Origin: Flectonema sp. DT1601
Taxonomy: Eukaryota > Euglenozoa > Diplonemea > Diplonemida > Diplonemidae
Assembly: GCA_964019425.1 (NCBI GenBank)
Contig: OZ025786.1
Location: 1,116,001-1,180,000 of the forward strand
Direction: 5' to 3'
DNA: 64,000 nt
Position numbers and translations under genes: made by a program. The notes below the pieces were generated by a model that ran no database searches, was not told the origin of the DNA, and worked only from the letters and a program-made list of their open reading frames with translations. Positions 8,476 through 18,787 of this stretch are shown here, piece after piece (the first letter of the stretch is position 1; every line of letters starts with the position of its first letter).

Positions 8476-9843
8476 CTACGGAACTCGCAACCGTGGCTTT
8501 GTTCCCATATAAATGTTAAAAGCAGATGGTGGCAACAGCTGACCAGTTTCAGGACAACGCAATAATATCTTTCGAGGTTCAGCTGTTCCTAATCCGTTAT
8601 GAGTAATTCCTGGACGAAGACGTTCTTGTTGTTGTGCAGAAGATGCTTCAACGCGTTGGGCTATTTGACTTACGAGTGATTCCCTAAACGCTTGAGACTT
8701 GCTCCTCCTCATTTCATTTTCGTTTTTAAGAATTTTGTCGCCAACACTGCGAGACCGCTCAACTCGTTGTCTGTCGGCGTGCGTCTCACGAGCGCGTTCT
8801 ACCCGATCGTGTTGTGCTTTATCGTGAGCCATGGCTTTTTGTTCTCTCGTGAAATTCATATTTTTGATTCTCTTCATAAGTTTATCGTCTTCAGCCTGTC
8901 GGGTTTTCTCAAAGTCTTGCTCTCTGAGTCTGGTTGAGAAACTTGCTGATCGGCGACTCTCAGCCTGTCTCAACTCATCTTTGTAGTTAAGTTGTTCATC
9001 CCAAGCAGACTGAATCTTGCGAGCTCTGTTTCGAGTAACGGATTTGGGTTCTGGTACGGAACCTACGACTAACCCAGGGTAGCACTCTTCTCTGCGAGCT
9101 TCACTTTTGGCGGATTCTTTTCGAGACTTGTCAGCTATCAGACGCTGGAGTTCTTCTCTCCAAATTTCTTTGGATCGATGCTGTTGGATGAGTGATTCTC
9201 TTTTCTTGTCGACTTCGTGTTCGTAATTCTCAGATATGATATCTTTACGTCTTCGATCAGCTGCTGCTTCTTCTGCACGCTTTTGATTGTCGAAATCTAT
9301 TTTTCTGGAATTCCATTCACCCAATTCGTGTTTTTGTCTAATTTTCTTTTCCATCTCATTCTCGTGTTCAATTCGAAGGCTTTCTCTGTCAGATTGCAAC
9401 TTCGCCACAGATGACTGGTAGTCTCTTTCTCTTTGAATAGCTTCCTTTCCCTGATGTGCCTTTGACTGACGTTGATTGTAGGCTAAGTTAGAAGGGACTG
9501 CGGAGTTGTAAACTTCATACTCGTCGTGTTTTCTTCCTATTTTAGCAACTCGAAGAATGGTTCGATCTGTTTCGTTGAAGACCTGGTTTGGAGCGACAGT
9601 TCGCAATCCTCTGGCAGGACTCATGTGAATAACACAACCCGTGTCTTCACCTCCATGGACCGTCCCTGTAGTTGTTGTTGCTGTACTTCGAGGAGTTTCA
9701 CTTCCCCGTTGACTTCCACGCGGTGTTCGTGGAGCTCTCATTCGTGGTCTCATTATCTTGTGGCTCTCAGTCGAACGTGATGGTGCAGACACCCCACTGA
9801 CTGGGATACTAATTCCCAAGTCCCCAAGTAGATCATATCCCAT
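8476..9843 (-). CDS. Coiled-coil protein of unknown function, 455 residues
   Basis: The protein starts MGYDLLGDLGISIPVSGVS, has an Arg/Pro/Thr-rich basic segment (about 25-70), a long charged helical coiled coil (about 130-400, with KKRESLIQQHRSKEIWREEL), and a C-terminal motif ILLRCPETGQLLPPSAFNIY. I placed the start at 9843: upstream Met codons would add about 50 hydrophobic residues translated from T-rich pre-mRNA sequence. Gly2 could be myristoylated. The composition resembles cytoskeletal or flagellar coiled-coil proteins, but I do not recognise the family. It lies between a helicase gene and an IQ-motif gene on the same strand. Confidence 0.75.
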   Translation of the reverse strand: MGYDLLGDLGISIPVSGVSAPSRSTESHKIMRPRMRAPRTPRGSQRGSETPRSTATTTTGTVHGGEDTGCVIHMSPARGLRTVAPNQVFNETDRTILRVAKIGRKHDEYEVYNSAVPSNLAYNQRQSKAHQGKEAIQRERDYQSSVAKLQSDRESLRIEHENEMEKKIRQKHELGEWNSRKIDFDNQKRAEEAAADRRRKDIISENYEHEVDKKRESLIQQHRSKEIWREELQRLIADKSRKESAKSEARREECYPGLVVGSVPEPKSVTRNRARKIQSAWDEQLNYKDELRQAESRRSASFSTRLREQDFEKTRQAEDDKLMKRIKNMNFTREQKAMAHDKAQHDRVERARETHADRQRVERSRSVGDKILKNENEMRRSKSQAFRESLVSQIAQRVEASSAQQQERLRPGITHNGLGTAEPRKILLRCPETGQLLPPSAFNIYMGTKPRLRVP

Positions 9844-10046
9844 ATTGTTGTGATACTTAAATAATATAAAGTAATCACACAAATAGTTAACAAAAACAAC
9901 TTGTTGTAATTCCAACAGGGCACAGAAGAAGATAGGTAATAGAAAAAGAAATAGCAGCTGTCTGAAAGAGATCGATATGTAAACAACGATCACTGACAGG
10001 ATAATAATATGTGTAAATGGTTGTGTAAGTAGTCTGATAATAATAA

Positions 10047-11821
10047 TTAAGTAGTATCAGAGTGAATCAGGTTATAAAGAATTCTGATCCAACCAGAAAC
10101 TTCCTTAGCCGTTATCAAGACAGGCCACGACGGAGGTATCGGTTTCGGACATGCCGTATTAACAGCAATGATATCTCCCAGTCGTGACTTCCGTCTGTCT
10201 TTCTGTTGTTCTCCAACTGTTTCTCTCTCGGTATCCTGTTGTTTGTTATTTTTTAGACCCTCCGTAGGAATATTAGAATAAAAAAGAAAATACGTACCCG
10301 AGGGTTTCTCTGTATGCAATTAGAAAGGGTCAGTTGATGTGATTCCCAGGCCTCTAGCAGTCTGGAGTAGTGTTCTTTTCTTATTTTGTGTTGAGAAGTC
10401 TTTTCAGAACTAATCCGACTACAGATATCATCACACAGAGATTGATTAGTACCACCAGGAAGGAGGGAATTTAACATCCGCAATTCATTTTGAAGTTCGT
10501 TGATACGACGTCCACGGTCTCTAGTAGAACGACGAGCATCATCAAGTGTTTTTGTTACTTCTGTTATCTGAGTCTGAATTGCTCTTTCCATTTGGATTGC
10601 GATGGCCCGAAGACGCATCAATAGACGTCCATGACGACGTCTCCAAGTTCTTTGAATCTTTTTAGCACAACTTATAAGACGACAAATTGTGTATCGAATG
10701 AAAAACTTCTTTCTAAACGCTTTTAAGAATTTCGTAACACATTGTATTGATCTTTTCTTCTTATCAATGATTCTTTGTTCCCGACGGGTTTCTGTTACTG
10801 CCCCCACGATGTTTTGACTTTTACAGAATCTCTTCCATGTCCTCTGAATCAATTTGACTTGATGTCCATAAAGTTGTTCTTTGTAAGCCAAACAAACCTT
10901 TTGATAAATGTGACTAAACCCCTGAATAGCAAGACTTATCTGAGTCATTGTTTCCCATTTACATCTCAGTTTTAATTCCAATTTATATTGTTGATAGTCA
11001 CTGTCAGGATCAAATCTCTTTAGGTATTCCGAGTACTCTGCATCGATGCGTTGCTTTTCATGTTTTGCTTGCTCTCTCTTTTCGCACATTTGAAAAAACT
11101 GTTTTTGGGAACGAAGAAGTCGAACTTCAGGAATGTAATTAGGAATAGATTGGAGATTGATTTGAGGAAAATTAGCCATCTGAAGGCTCTTTAACTGTCT
11201 TTCCCGAAGGGTATCCGACACCCGTTTTTGAAGATCAATTCGTGAATTTCCATCTTGTCGATACTGCTGAAGCCGAAGCATTAAATTGGTATTGGATTTC
11301 TTATTCTGAACAGGCCTACATCGTATGTGTGATCTGGAATCTCGGTGAGTCTGTGTTTGTCCTGGCTGGTTTATAATACTGTGGCTGTTTCTGTGAGCAG
11401 GAACTAGTTCCCCACAGGGTTGATTTACTAAATTAGGTAACTGCTCTTGACTGGCTATCTGATTATATAAAGAGTTGTAAGTGGAGTGGATGTAAGAAGC
11501 TTTTTCACAGAGCTTGTTGACATTTTCCTTAAAAAGTTCGTGTTTCTTTGCTTCATTTTGAATTGAACATAACAAAGGTAGTTCACTTAGAGAACTCAAC
11601 GTGTTTTCTGAAGCACTCGTTTCTTGTTCTATTTCTTTCAAAGAACTGTTTGCGATACGAACAAGGTTACTCAAACTTACATTTCTACCACAAAACGTAT
11701 CTCGTCGAATAGACGATAATTGAGGTAGGCATCGCCCTGCTGAAGAAGTCTGTTCCGTTAGTCGAAACACACCATCTTGATTGTACCCCAAGTAAGGTAT
11801 GCTATCTACCTCTGATGACAT
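10047..11821 (-). CDS. IQ-motif coiled-coil protein (two exons)
   Basis: The product is 570 residues. The N-terminal third is Ser/Gln-rich. About residues 215-290 form a charged coiled coil. Two IQ-like calmodulin-binding stretches follow: KLIQRTWKRFCKSQ and KKIQRTWRRRHGRLLMRLRA, with a helical region between. Exon 1 ends at 10298 (CCT CGG before GTACGT) and exon 2 starts at 10235 (after AACAACAG). Both junctions are phase 0, so the 62-bp intron 10236-10297 joins a 508-codon exon to the frame ending VSGWIRILYNLIHSDTT. Without splicing the protein would end in a hydrophobic tail read from the T-rich intron. Calmodulin binding and a cytoskeletal or flagellar role are inference from the motifs. 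Confidence 0.8.
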
Positions 11822-13764
11822 GTTAATTTATTGTTTTTTACATTAGAGTAACCGTGTTGGGTCTCCCCATATCCAAAGTGTTCTGTCATTTAGATTAATA
11901 GTTTAAAAACTGAATCATTAAAAAAAACCGAAAACAAAAATATATAAATAACATCCAAATCATACATTCTTGTTTTTTTTATGTTGTCGAATGTAGCAAA
12001 ATGAGGTAATCAAACGAAGGGGGAAGGACTTCGATAAATAAATGAGGGGGGGGTTGTGAAATATAAATGAAAAGAGGAAGATACTTCGCTTAGATCGACC
12101 ACATAACGTTGATCAGAACGGCAAAAGAAAAATAGCGACAGAAGCCACAGTTGCCGTTAGATAACAAGTCCATCAGACCACTAGAGTATGAATCCAAACA
12201 AAAAAAAAAAAAAAAAAAAAAAATGCCTTGCAATTTGCTCAAAAGAGCCAAAAGAATCGAATGGCGAAATAGTTTTTTTTTTTTTTTTTTTTTTTTAGCA
12301 AAATACAAACTGATGACTACGAGGGGTCTGGGTAGCCCGCATCAGTAAGGACCCAATCGCGAAGATTGTAGTTTCATAGTATTGGCTGGAAGTGATCGAC
12401 TTCCAGCCTCCACCTTGCCCAGAGGCTAACAGGTTGTAAACAAGAAAAGAAAATAAAAGAGAAATGATCTGGGAGTGGGGGGAAGGTAAAAAAAAATAAA
12501 AAATCTTCTTTCTTTCATATACATCTTTCTTTATAATACGACCACATGTGCCATATACCCACACTCCACGAAAGAAAATAGAAACCCCCGGAACAGTACC
12601 GAGGATCGTTCACCCCCAGTTGTCCAAAGCATTATAAGTGTACTGTGGGCTTACCGAAAAGCTTTAGAAATGTACCACAAAAGATTTGGGCAGCACATAG
12701 CCATATCACTCAGCAAGAAATGAAAACCAAAAGGATCAGGATGACAGTCAGTTTAAGGTCATAACTGCGCCGGAAATAGTAATTAGAAAGATTGCAAAAG
12801 GGGGAAAAAAAAAGAAAATAGTAATAATAAAAACGAGAGAACTGCATTAGTTTTCCCTGAAAAACTAATAAAGCTTTTCGTGTAAGTGTGTTGCATCTTA
12901 TTTTGTGCCATCCCTCCACCAAAAGATTTGAAAACAAAAAAGAAGGTTTCGAGAGTAATCCATATACCTCTTTACTTCTATTATCTCATCATCAGTTATG
13001 GTGTAGAAGTAAGTCAGTCATCTATTGTGACTGAAGCATCTTAGTTAGCAAGAAAAAAGAGGGTGATGGGTTGACGATGTAGAAACAGCAATAAACCTTA
13101 TAATACTAAAATAAGCAATAAAGGTTAAACTGAATAAAAGAAGGGGTGATAGATTGACGAATGTAAAGAGGGAAAAAAAAAAGGTTTTTTTTTTTTTTTT
13201 TTCATTATCACGGCTTTCTAAGAGAGCGCTTACCGTACCACAAGTTTACAACTCCAGTGTCTCGTGTAAATATATAAACAAAAAAAAAAAATTTTTTTTT
13301 TAAAAATTACAACGGAAAAAAAAAAAAGAGAAAAAGAGAAAAATAAAAACCCCGTCCTGGAATACATTCGAATACTCGAGTGTAGAGTTGTTTGTGCTTG
13401 ACACCGTGAACCCATTTAAACTGATAAAGCTAAAAGAGGTTTACGTGTGCTGCCAAACATTCTTTTTCGTTCTTACAATACTTATTAAATGAAAAAGAAT
13501 AATAATAATAAAAAAGCAAAATGAACCCAGCTACTTAAGCATATCACTCAGCACAGGAAAAGAAAGCAACAGCAATTCCTCTCAATAACGGCAAGTGAAC
13601 AGTGAATGAATCTAAAAATGAATGTGTTGTGTGTTCATCTCTCAAACAGCAAACTAAGGAGCATTAGGTTTATTCTAATAGAGCCACCAGACAGCTTGTT
13701 AGGACAGCAATCAGTCCGTAAGTAAGAAAAAGATCTGGTGACAGTACTCCGTGTGTCATGAGAA
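11822..13764. other. Gene-poor AT-rich stretch with structured repeat copy 1
   Basis: No credible frame. It contains an A run near 12200-12223 and a T run near 12272-12296 that could pair, the repeat at 12300-12605, and further A/T tracts near 13170-13340. Short frames here are poly-Lys/poly-Phe readings of homopolymers. Confidence 0.5.
12300..12605. repeat. Structured dispersed repeat, copy 1
   Basis: This segment matches 46795-47065 over about 270 bases with roughly a quarter of bases different, as judged by eye. Shared blocks include AACTGATGA, GGTCTGGG, AGGACCCAATC, CTAACAGGTT, CGGAACAG and GTTCACCCCC. Two hairpins are plain: CAATC-GCGAA-GATTG at 12354-12368 and GGCTGGAAGT-GATCG-ACTTCCAGCC at 12384-12408. 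The strand is unknown. It may be a non-coding RNA gene, a SINE-like element or a shared UTR element. Confidence 0.65.
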
Positions 13765-14279
13765 TCACAGCGAAGTAACGTGAGAGTCAGCGAAAAAATA
13801 ATAGCGAGGGGGTTGAATGTTTTGATTATTTAAGAAAGAAATAGCGGGGGCGTAATGATTAACAGCGAGGTGAGGCGCAACTTTATCTTTTCTTGTTTCT
13901 TGAACTTCAAGTTGAGAGTTAGAAAGCATTTCTATTAATTTGTCGAAAGCATCAAAAACAACCAACAAGAATATCAGTCTTGAAAAGGAAATAAGAGATT
14001 AGGACACACATGATGATATCGCGAAAAGGGAATTGAGTACTACTTATGTTCTTTGGGTACCCAAACCACTAGACTAACACAGCCCCCAACAACATCACTA
14101 GCTCTTGTGAGACTCGTCTGGATGACTCCAGCGGTCTTCGAGGGACCCAACCCACAGACTAAAGTGGTAGCGCCAAATAAGAAGCGGCCAACTTCAACAA
14201 CAGGTGGAACAAAAGAATCTTCTATTCCCTTTCCCGTGACACAGTCAACTAGGAAGTCTGATCTAACAAGACGCTGCAT
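13765..14279 (-). CDS. Cryptic two-exon gene, 149 residues, unknown function
   Basis: Exon 1 (14279-14044) reads MQRLVRSDFLVDCVTGKGIE... and ends VVWVPKEH plus two bases. Exon 2 (13978-13765) continues LIFLLVVFDAFDKLIEML... to TGA. The 65-bp intron 13979-14043 starts GTAGTA and ends CCTTTTCAAG, and joins phase 2 to a one-base remainder in frame. Both exons have varied codon use and no homopolymer bias, unlike flanking sequence. The joined product has a short hydrophobic stretch at the junction (LVVWVPKEHKLIFLLVVF), possibly one membrane segment. No family is recognised. The start could lie further upstream if another exon exists. Confidence 0.45.
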
Positions 14280-15175
14280 ATTATTAGTTGTTTAATAACA
14301 CAACACTTCTTTCACAGAAAAGAAGAAAGAAAAAGAAAAAAAGAAATAGAGGGGATTTATCCAACAACGGAAAGCGATACTTTTTTTTATAAAAGAAAAC
14401 AAAAAGAAAGAAAAATGAAAAAAAAAAAAAAAAAAATAACCGTAAAGTTGGCAGCAACGTTCTTTTTTTAATTAGAATCGTCACAGACAGTATTACTCGC
14501 GCACTGGTAAATAGATAACATTTGACCATAAATAAGTAAAACAGCTCTTAATCTGAATAAATTCTTCTCCGACTTCGTCGTTTAACTAAAAAAAAGAAAA
14601 ATTTAAAAACACAATTGTTCTGCTGTTCCACATAACACTGTGGAATACGTAGTTCAAGGAGTCCTTAATCTTATCCATCAGTAAGTTCTGAGGACTTCAT
14701 TCCAATTTTTTTAATTTCAAATCAAAATAACTGATCTCTCTCTCTTTAGGAGACCGGATAGCGTATATTGCTTTTTGGTCAACAAGAAAACAAGCAATTG
14801 AGGATTCATCCTCAATAGTCCTAAACCGAAAAAAGTAGTACTACAAAAAATAATTAGACAACAAAGGGGGGGGGAGCCCATCACCAGTAAAGTTCATCTA
14901 AATAGAAATGATATTCAGAAAGTCAAATGCGTGTCCAGTTCGTTGAATTGGCATCAAAAAGTTGCTCAGCCAAGATCGGTTTCAGGTCCTGAGCTCTAGA
15001 GGTACTTCAGAAAGAAAAAAACGAAAAACTAGTCAGTTTTCTAAAGAGAAAAAAACAGCTAAAAGAAAAGAGTTTACAATTAGGGGTACAAAAAAAAATA
15101 AGAAAACAATAATATGAATGATTATTTCAGAGGGGAGAGGAAAAAAATATATATAAAAATAAAGAAATAAAAAAA
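14280..15175. other. Non-coding AT-rich stretch
   Basis: A/T tracts dominate. Positions 14523-14577 resemble 47325-47378 (shared AATCTGAATA, TTCTTCTCCGACT). A perfect short hairpin CCACA-TAACAC-TGTGG lies near 14629. No gene seen. Confidence 0.45.
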
Positions 15176-17397
15176 CTACTGAAATAATAGAACACAAACA
15201 GAGCAGTCGTCGTTGCTGCCTCGCTGACGAGCTTCTGCAATAAGAGCTTCGCAGATTACTTGGTAATCTTCATATCGAACTTCTGTTTCACTCGCTCTTG
15301 AATCTGAACTAACCAATCCACTCGATCCTAAAGCAAAACTAGAGTTGAATCCCTCATTAACTCTGAATTCTGTACTCTGGATTTCAGTGAAAGCCCTCCG
15401 ACGGAGAGATCGACGGCTGTTTTTTTTTTTTTCTTCTTCTTCTTCTTCTTTCTTCCTACATTTACTGATTGATTCCAAAACTACATAAACGATCACATAC
15501 AGACTAGTCACAGAAGCAGTGTCTTGAAGTGAAGACCTTCGATCAAAATCGTCTCCTGAACTTCTCCTGTTGTTGTTTTGTTTTATATTATTTTGTTTAT
15601 ATTTATTTTTTTTTTTTGTTTAAATTACACAAACCTCAATTGGGTTCCTGCGAATGACACAGTTGTGTGTTTTTCATAGGACGCATCTATTTCTTGTTTA
15701 CATTCTCTGACGTACTTTACAACTTCTGAGGGAGGCATGACGTCCCAAAGACCATCTGAGGCGATGATCAGAAATTCAAATTCAGGAGTAATTGGAAGGT
15801 CAAAGACATCGGGTTCACAAGTAATGTATTGCTGACAAGGGACGTCACCAATACTTCGAGTAACTTGTAGAAGTCCCTGAACTCTATCTGATCCCATGAT
15901 TGTCATTACGCAACCACCACGAGCTTCGACAGCTGCTTTTTCAGAAGCAACACTCGCGCGGTGATTTTGAGTTATCACTTGACAGTTCTCTCCAATACAA
16001 GCGACGACAGTCGTGTCTCCAGCACATCCAATAAAGACTCTTTGATTGTCTTTAACAATAGCGACAGAGGCGGTGGTTCCACAGTCGAGTTTGTGTTCTT
16101 CCGCTAATTTTAAAAAACGATTATTTGTTTTTGCGTATCCATCGCGTATCGCTTGTGAAACATCTTTATCATAACTGGGTGATGACCGAATAGCTGCCAC
16201 TAAATGCTGTGCGCAATAATCTGCGGCTTCAACTCCTCCATGCCCATCAAAGACAGCAGCCCCGTAATCATTTCCAGGCACTCCTCCGTATAATGCTGAA
16301 ATGTCTGGGATAGCGAACACTGCATCTTGATTAACTGGATTGGTACCTCGATCTGTGAACCAAATCCCTTCAACATCTGCTCTCTTCACTGATGTTGGAG
16401 AAGATAATAAAAGTGATGTGCCTTCTGTTGATTGCTCTCCGATTTCTTCTAAAGTAGTTTTTGTTATCTTCCATCCAGTTGCTTCAAGACATGCCTGTGC
16501 TGACTTCCGAAATGTCTTTATAGCAGATCTGTTAAGATATCTATCAGTATTGTAACCCGTATAACTATTCCAGAGTTTTGCCCAAAGTAGAAGTTGTAGT
16601 TTCGTCTCCTTGCAAGTTGCTAAAACTGACGAGTCGATTTCATTTTTATTTCGATAATTGGTCTGAAGACTCAACAGTGGAGTTGGTCTAGCTAAAGCCA
16701 ACCATCTGTGAGATGAAATGTTTTCATCTGTTGTCGTTAATTCTTTTATGAAAGATTTATAAGCATCGAGAGATGGCATTCCAACAGGAGGTGAATGAGC
16801 ACTCATACTGTTGTGAAGCCACTCACCAAGTCCTTGTCTGTCATCAAGTTTTGATTGAGATGTTTGGAGAACTGTTGGAACATACCAATCCAACATTATT
16901 GGTTTACAGTCAGCTGACAGTAAGAGATTCGTTGGTTTTATGTTTAGTGAAGTGTCCCGTCCTAAGTGACTTTCTAAGAATCTTACTGCATTTAGTATAG
17001 AGACGACAACAGCAGGAGCCATACTTTCTGACATGACATTATCATAAACAGAAAGGTACTCAGTCACAATGTATGTTGAAACACCACAAACGAATGCATC
17101 TTTAACCGAATGGATGTTTTCGTGTTCTGCTCCAACACCCATCAACATTGCAACATCACTTTCTGATATATTCTTATCGAGGAATCCTTTCATTGCGTAT
17201 GTTCTCATGTTTTTAGTACATTTAAAAGTAACGACGCTTCCTCTCAGTCGACATTCTCTCCCACCTTCAAGAAGTCCTTCAATCTTATATCCGTTGACAA
17301 CTTTTCCTTTAAAATCTGGTTCTGGAATAACCTCAAGTTCAGTAGGCCTTCTCAGAACACCATATCTGTCGTCCATTCTCGTGCAGGCTGCTCCCAT
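15176..17397 (-). CDS. Pseudokinase fused to PP2C protein phosphatase (two or three exons)
   Basis: From ATG 17397 the product is 717 residues. An N-terminal protein-kinase-like domain (about 25-200) keeps the Lys of YAMKGF, but the HRD loop reads SLNIKPTN and DFG reads DWY, so it is probably a pseudokinase. The C-terminal PP2C domain (about 335-715) keeps NQD, DGHGG, CGTTA, VTRSIGD, SDGLWD and SNDDCSV, so it is probably an active Mg/Mn Ser/Thr phosphatase. The last PP2C motif is on exon 2 (15566-15176), joined by the 68-bp intron 15567-15634 (GTTTGT...AACAACAG, phase 2). MGAAC at the start is a myristoylation plus palmitoylation-type signal. An upstream exon at 17531-17524 could add MAGVRNPNEKAVTAS in frame. 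Plants have the same kinase-then-PP2C order. Confidence 0.88.
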
Positions 17398-17433
17398 CGA
17401 GGCCGTTACGGCCTTTTCGTTTGGGTTCCGCAC

Positions 17434-17570
17434 ACTGACAGCACGAAACCCACCTGTGGATTAGTTCAAATATAGGTAACAGGATTACTACTGTGGTTTA
17501 GTTCAAATATAAAAAAATACTACCCAGCCATCGTGGACTACCACCTGAGAAAGAAAAAAAAAAAGTAAAA
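17434..17570 (-). promoter_or_regulatory. 5' splice region of PP2C gene with duplicated acceptor
   Basis: The minus strand has a T-rich tract ending CTTTCTCAG at 17545, a mini-exon with ATG GCT GG (17531-17524) and a GTAGTA donor. Then come two near-identical copies of TATATTTGAACTAA(A/T)CCACAG ending at 17491 and 17454, and a third CAG at 17435. Only the third keeps the mini-exon in frame with the phosphatase; the others would leave translation to start at MGAAC. Confidence 0.5.
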
Positions 17571-17835
17571 AGTTAAGAAATGGACCACAAGAATTCACTT
17601 ACAACATATTCAACTCTAACTCCTTCAATGAAAGACTTCCATCAACTTTTTGTAAAGTTGAACTGCAACTGAATAGTGGCTTAGTGATGTTACCATCAGC
17701 TGTCTGGTTTACTAAGTTACGTCATTCAGGTACAAATAGACACCTGATGTTGAAGTAATCAGTCAAGTAACTGTTACTATAAGACTACTTTTCCAAGAGA
17801 ACTATAAATCGCAATCCGTCTTGTATGAGATTTGA
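17546..17835. other. Intergenic, upstream of PP2C gene
   Basis: Presumed 3' UTR of the 143-residue protein gene and the pyrimidine tract of the PP2C acceptor. No other feature seen. Confidence 0.4.
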
Positions 17836-18267
17836 CTACGTAGAAGTTAGTTCCTCGAGTTCATCTTCATCATCGTCGTCAAGAGAATGAGATTCGAAAG
17901 GTTCTCTCATTCCGAGAGGACTACCTCTGTAGTGATCCCACACAAGTAGACCTAATCGAAGTGAACAGTCTAAAACTAAAATAAAAACCAATCCTCGTAA
18001 TGCCATCGATCTACTCAACAACTTGTCGAGGTGCGTTCTCTTCTCACTCGCAGTCATTTTAATAAATTCTTTAGTTGATACTGAAGGCATGTCTCTGTGT
18101 TTGTCAGACATTAAGTCTGACGTCTCATCAAACGTCTTTTTCACTCCTTTTATGAAATCACTTCTAAGTCTGGGACGGGCAGTTGGTTTCGGTTTCGCAG
18201 CTCGCCTCTTCACAGTCGGCATCTTTATTGTCTTTGCCGGGTAGCATGTTGATATCGTCCTTAACAT
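17836..18267 (-). CDS. Small basic protein with one membrane segment and acidic tail, 143 residues
   Basis: The N-terminus is Lys/Arg/Pro-rich (MPTVKRRAAKPKPTARPRLR), then a helical stretch, one likely transmembrane segment near residues 95-115 (ALRGLVFILVLDCSLRLGLL) and an acidic end (DDDDEDELEELTST). The start could be the Met at 18267 or an inner Met at 18222. A 5' exon is possible: a frame from 18526 (MFWTTSTPWESEGEEEHH...) ends at AGG AAG before a T run with a GT, phase 0, and could join the inner Met. Function unknown. Confidence 0.6.
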   Translation of the reverse strand: MLRTISTCYPAKTIKMPTVKRRAAKPKPTARPRLRSDFIKGVKKTFDETSDLMSDKHRDMPSVSTKEFIKMTASEKRTHLDKLLSRSMALRGLVFILVLDCSLRLGLLVWDHYRGSPLGMREPFESHSLDDDDEDELEELTST

Positions 18268-18787
18268 TAGTCCTTTTTAATTATTATTATTTATTTTTAG
18301 TTTTTTCTTATTGGACCAGAGAAACTGTGATGAGGAAAATTTGATGAAATCAGAATAATAATAACAAAAAAAACATTAAAAAAAAAACCTTCCTTTTCCC
18401 CGCAGCAAGTCTCTTCGTTCCCTCTTCTGGAGTCTCTCCTCCTCTCCCGACCTCCGTACCTGCACCGCGGAGGTGATGCTCTTCTTCACCTTCACTCTCC
18501 CACGGGGTACTTGTTGTCCAGAACATTATTTATTTCGAACTGTTTGTTTATTTCGTTGAAAACGCAGAACAGGCTTTTTCAATCTGAAATAATTTTCTTC
18601 TCCCAATTTTGAAAACTCTCATCTCATTGTCCTGAAGAAATTATTAAAAATTGAAATAAAAATATAAAATAAAATCGAAAAAAACATATTTTTTTGTTTG
18701 TTGTTAACAAGACAGACCAAAATTGTAAAGACTAATAATTTTATTCACAAAAATTAAAATAAAAAGTTATAATTGGAGAATTCCTCC
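18268..18787. other. Intergenic with GC-richer purine patch
   Basis: Positions about 18400-18525 are unusually GC-rich and, on the minus strand, purine-rich and open from ATG 18526 for over 45 codons. This could be a 5' exon of the gene at 17836 or just 5' UTR. The rest is AT-rich 3' UTR-like sequence of CCDC39. Confidence 0.35.

Noticed and set aside
12090-12348. Overlapping frames with poly-Phe and poly-Lys
   Set aside because: They come from the A and T runs at 12200-12296.
15417-15465. Possible second intron (GTAAAT...AACAG) in the PP2C gene
   Set aside because: Removing it (49 bp) shifts the frame and destroys the final PP2C motif SNDDCSV, so the Lys/Glu run is taken as coding.
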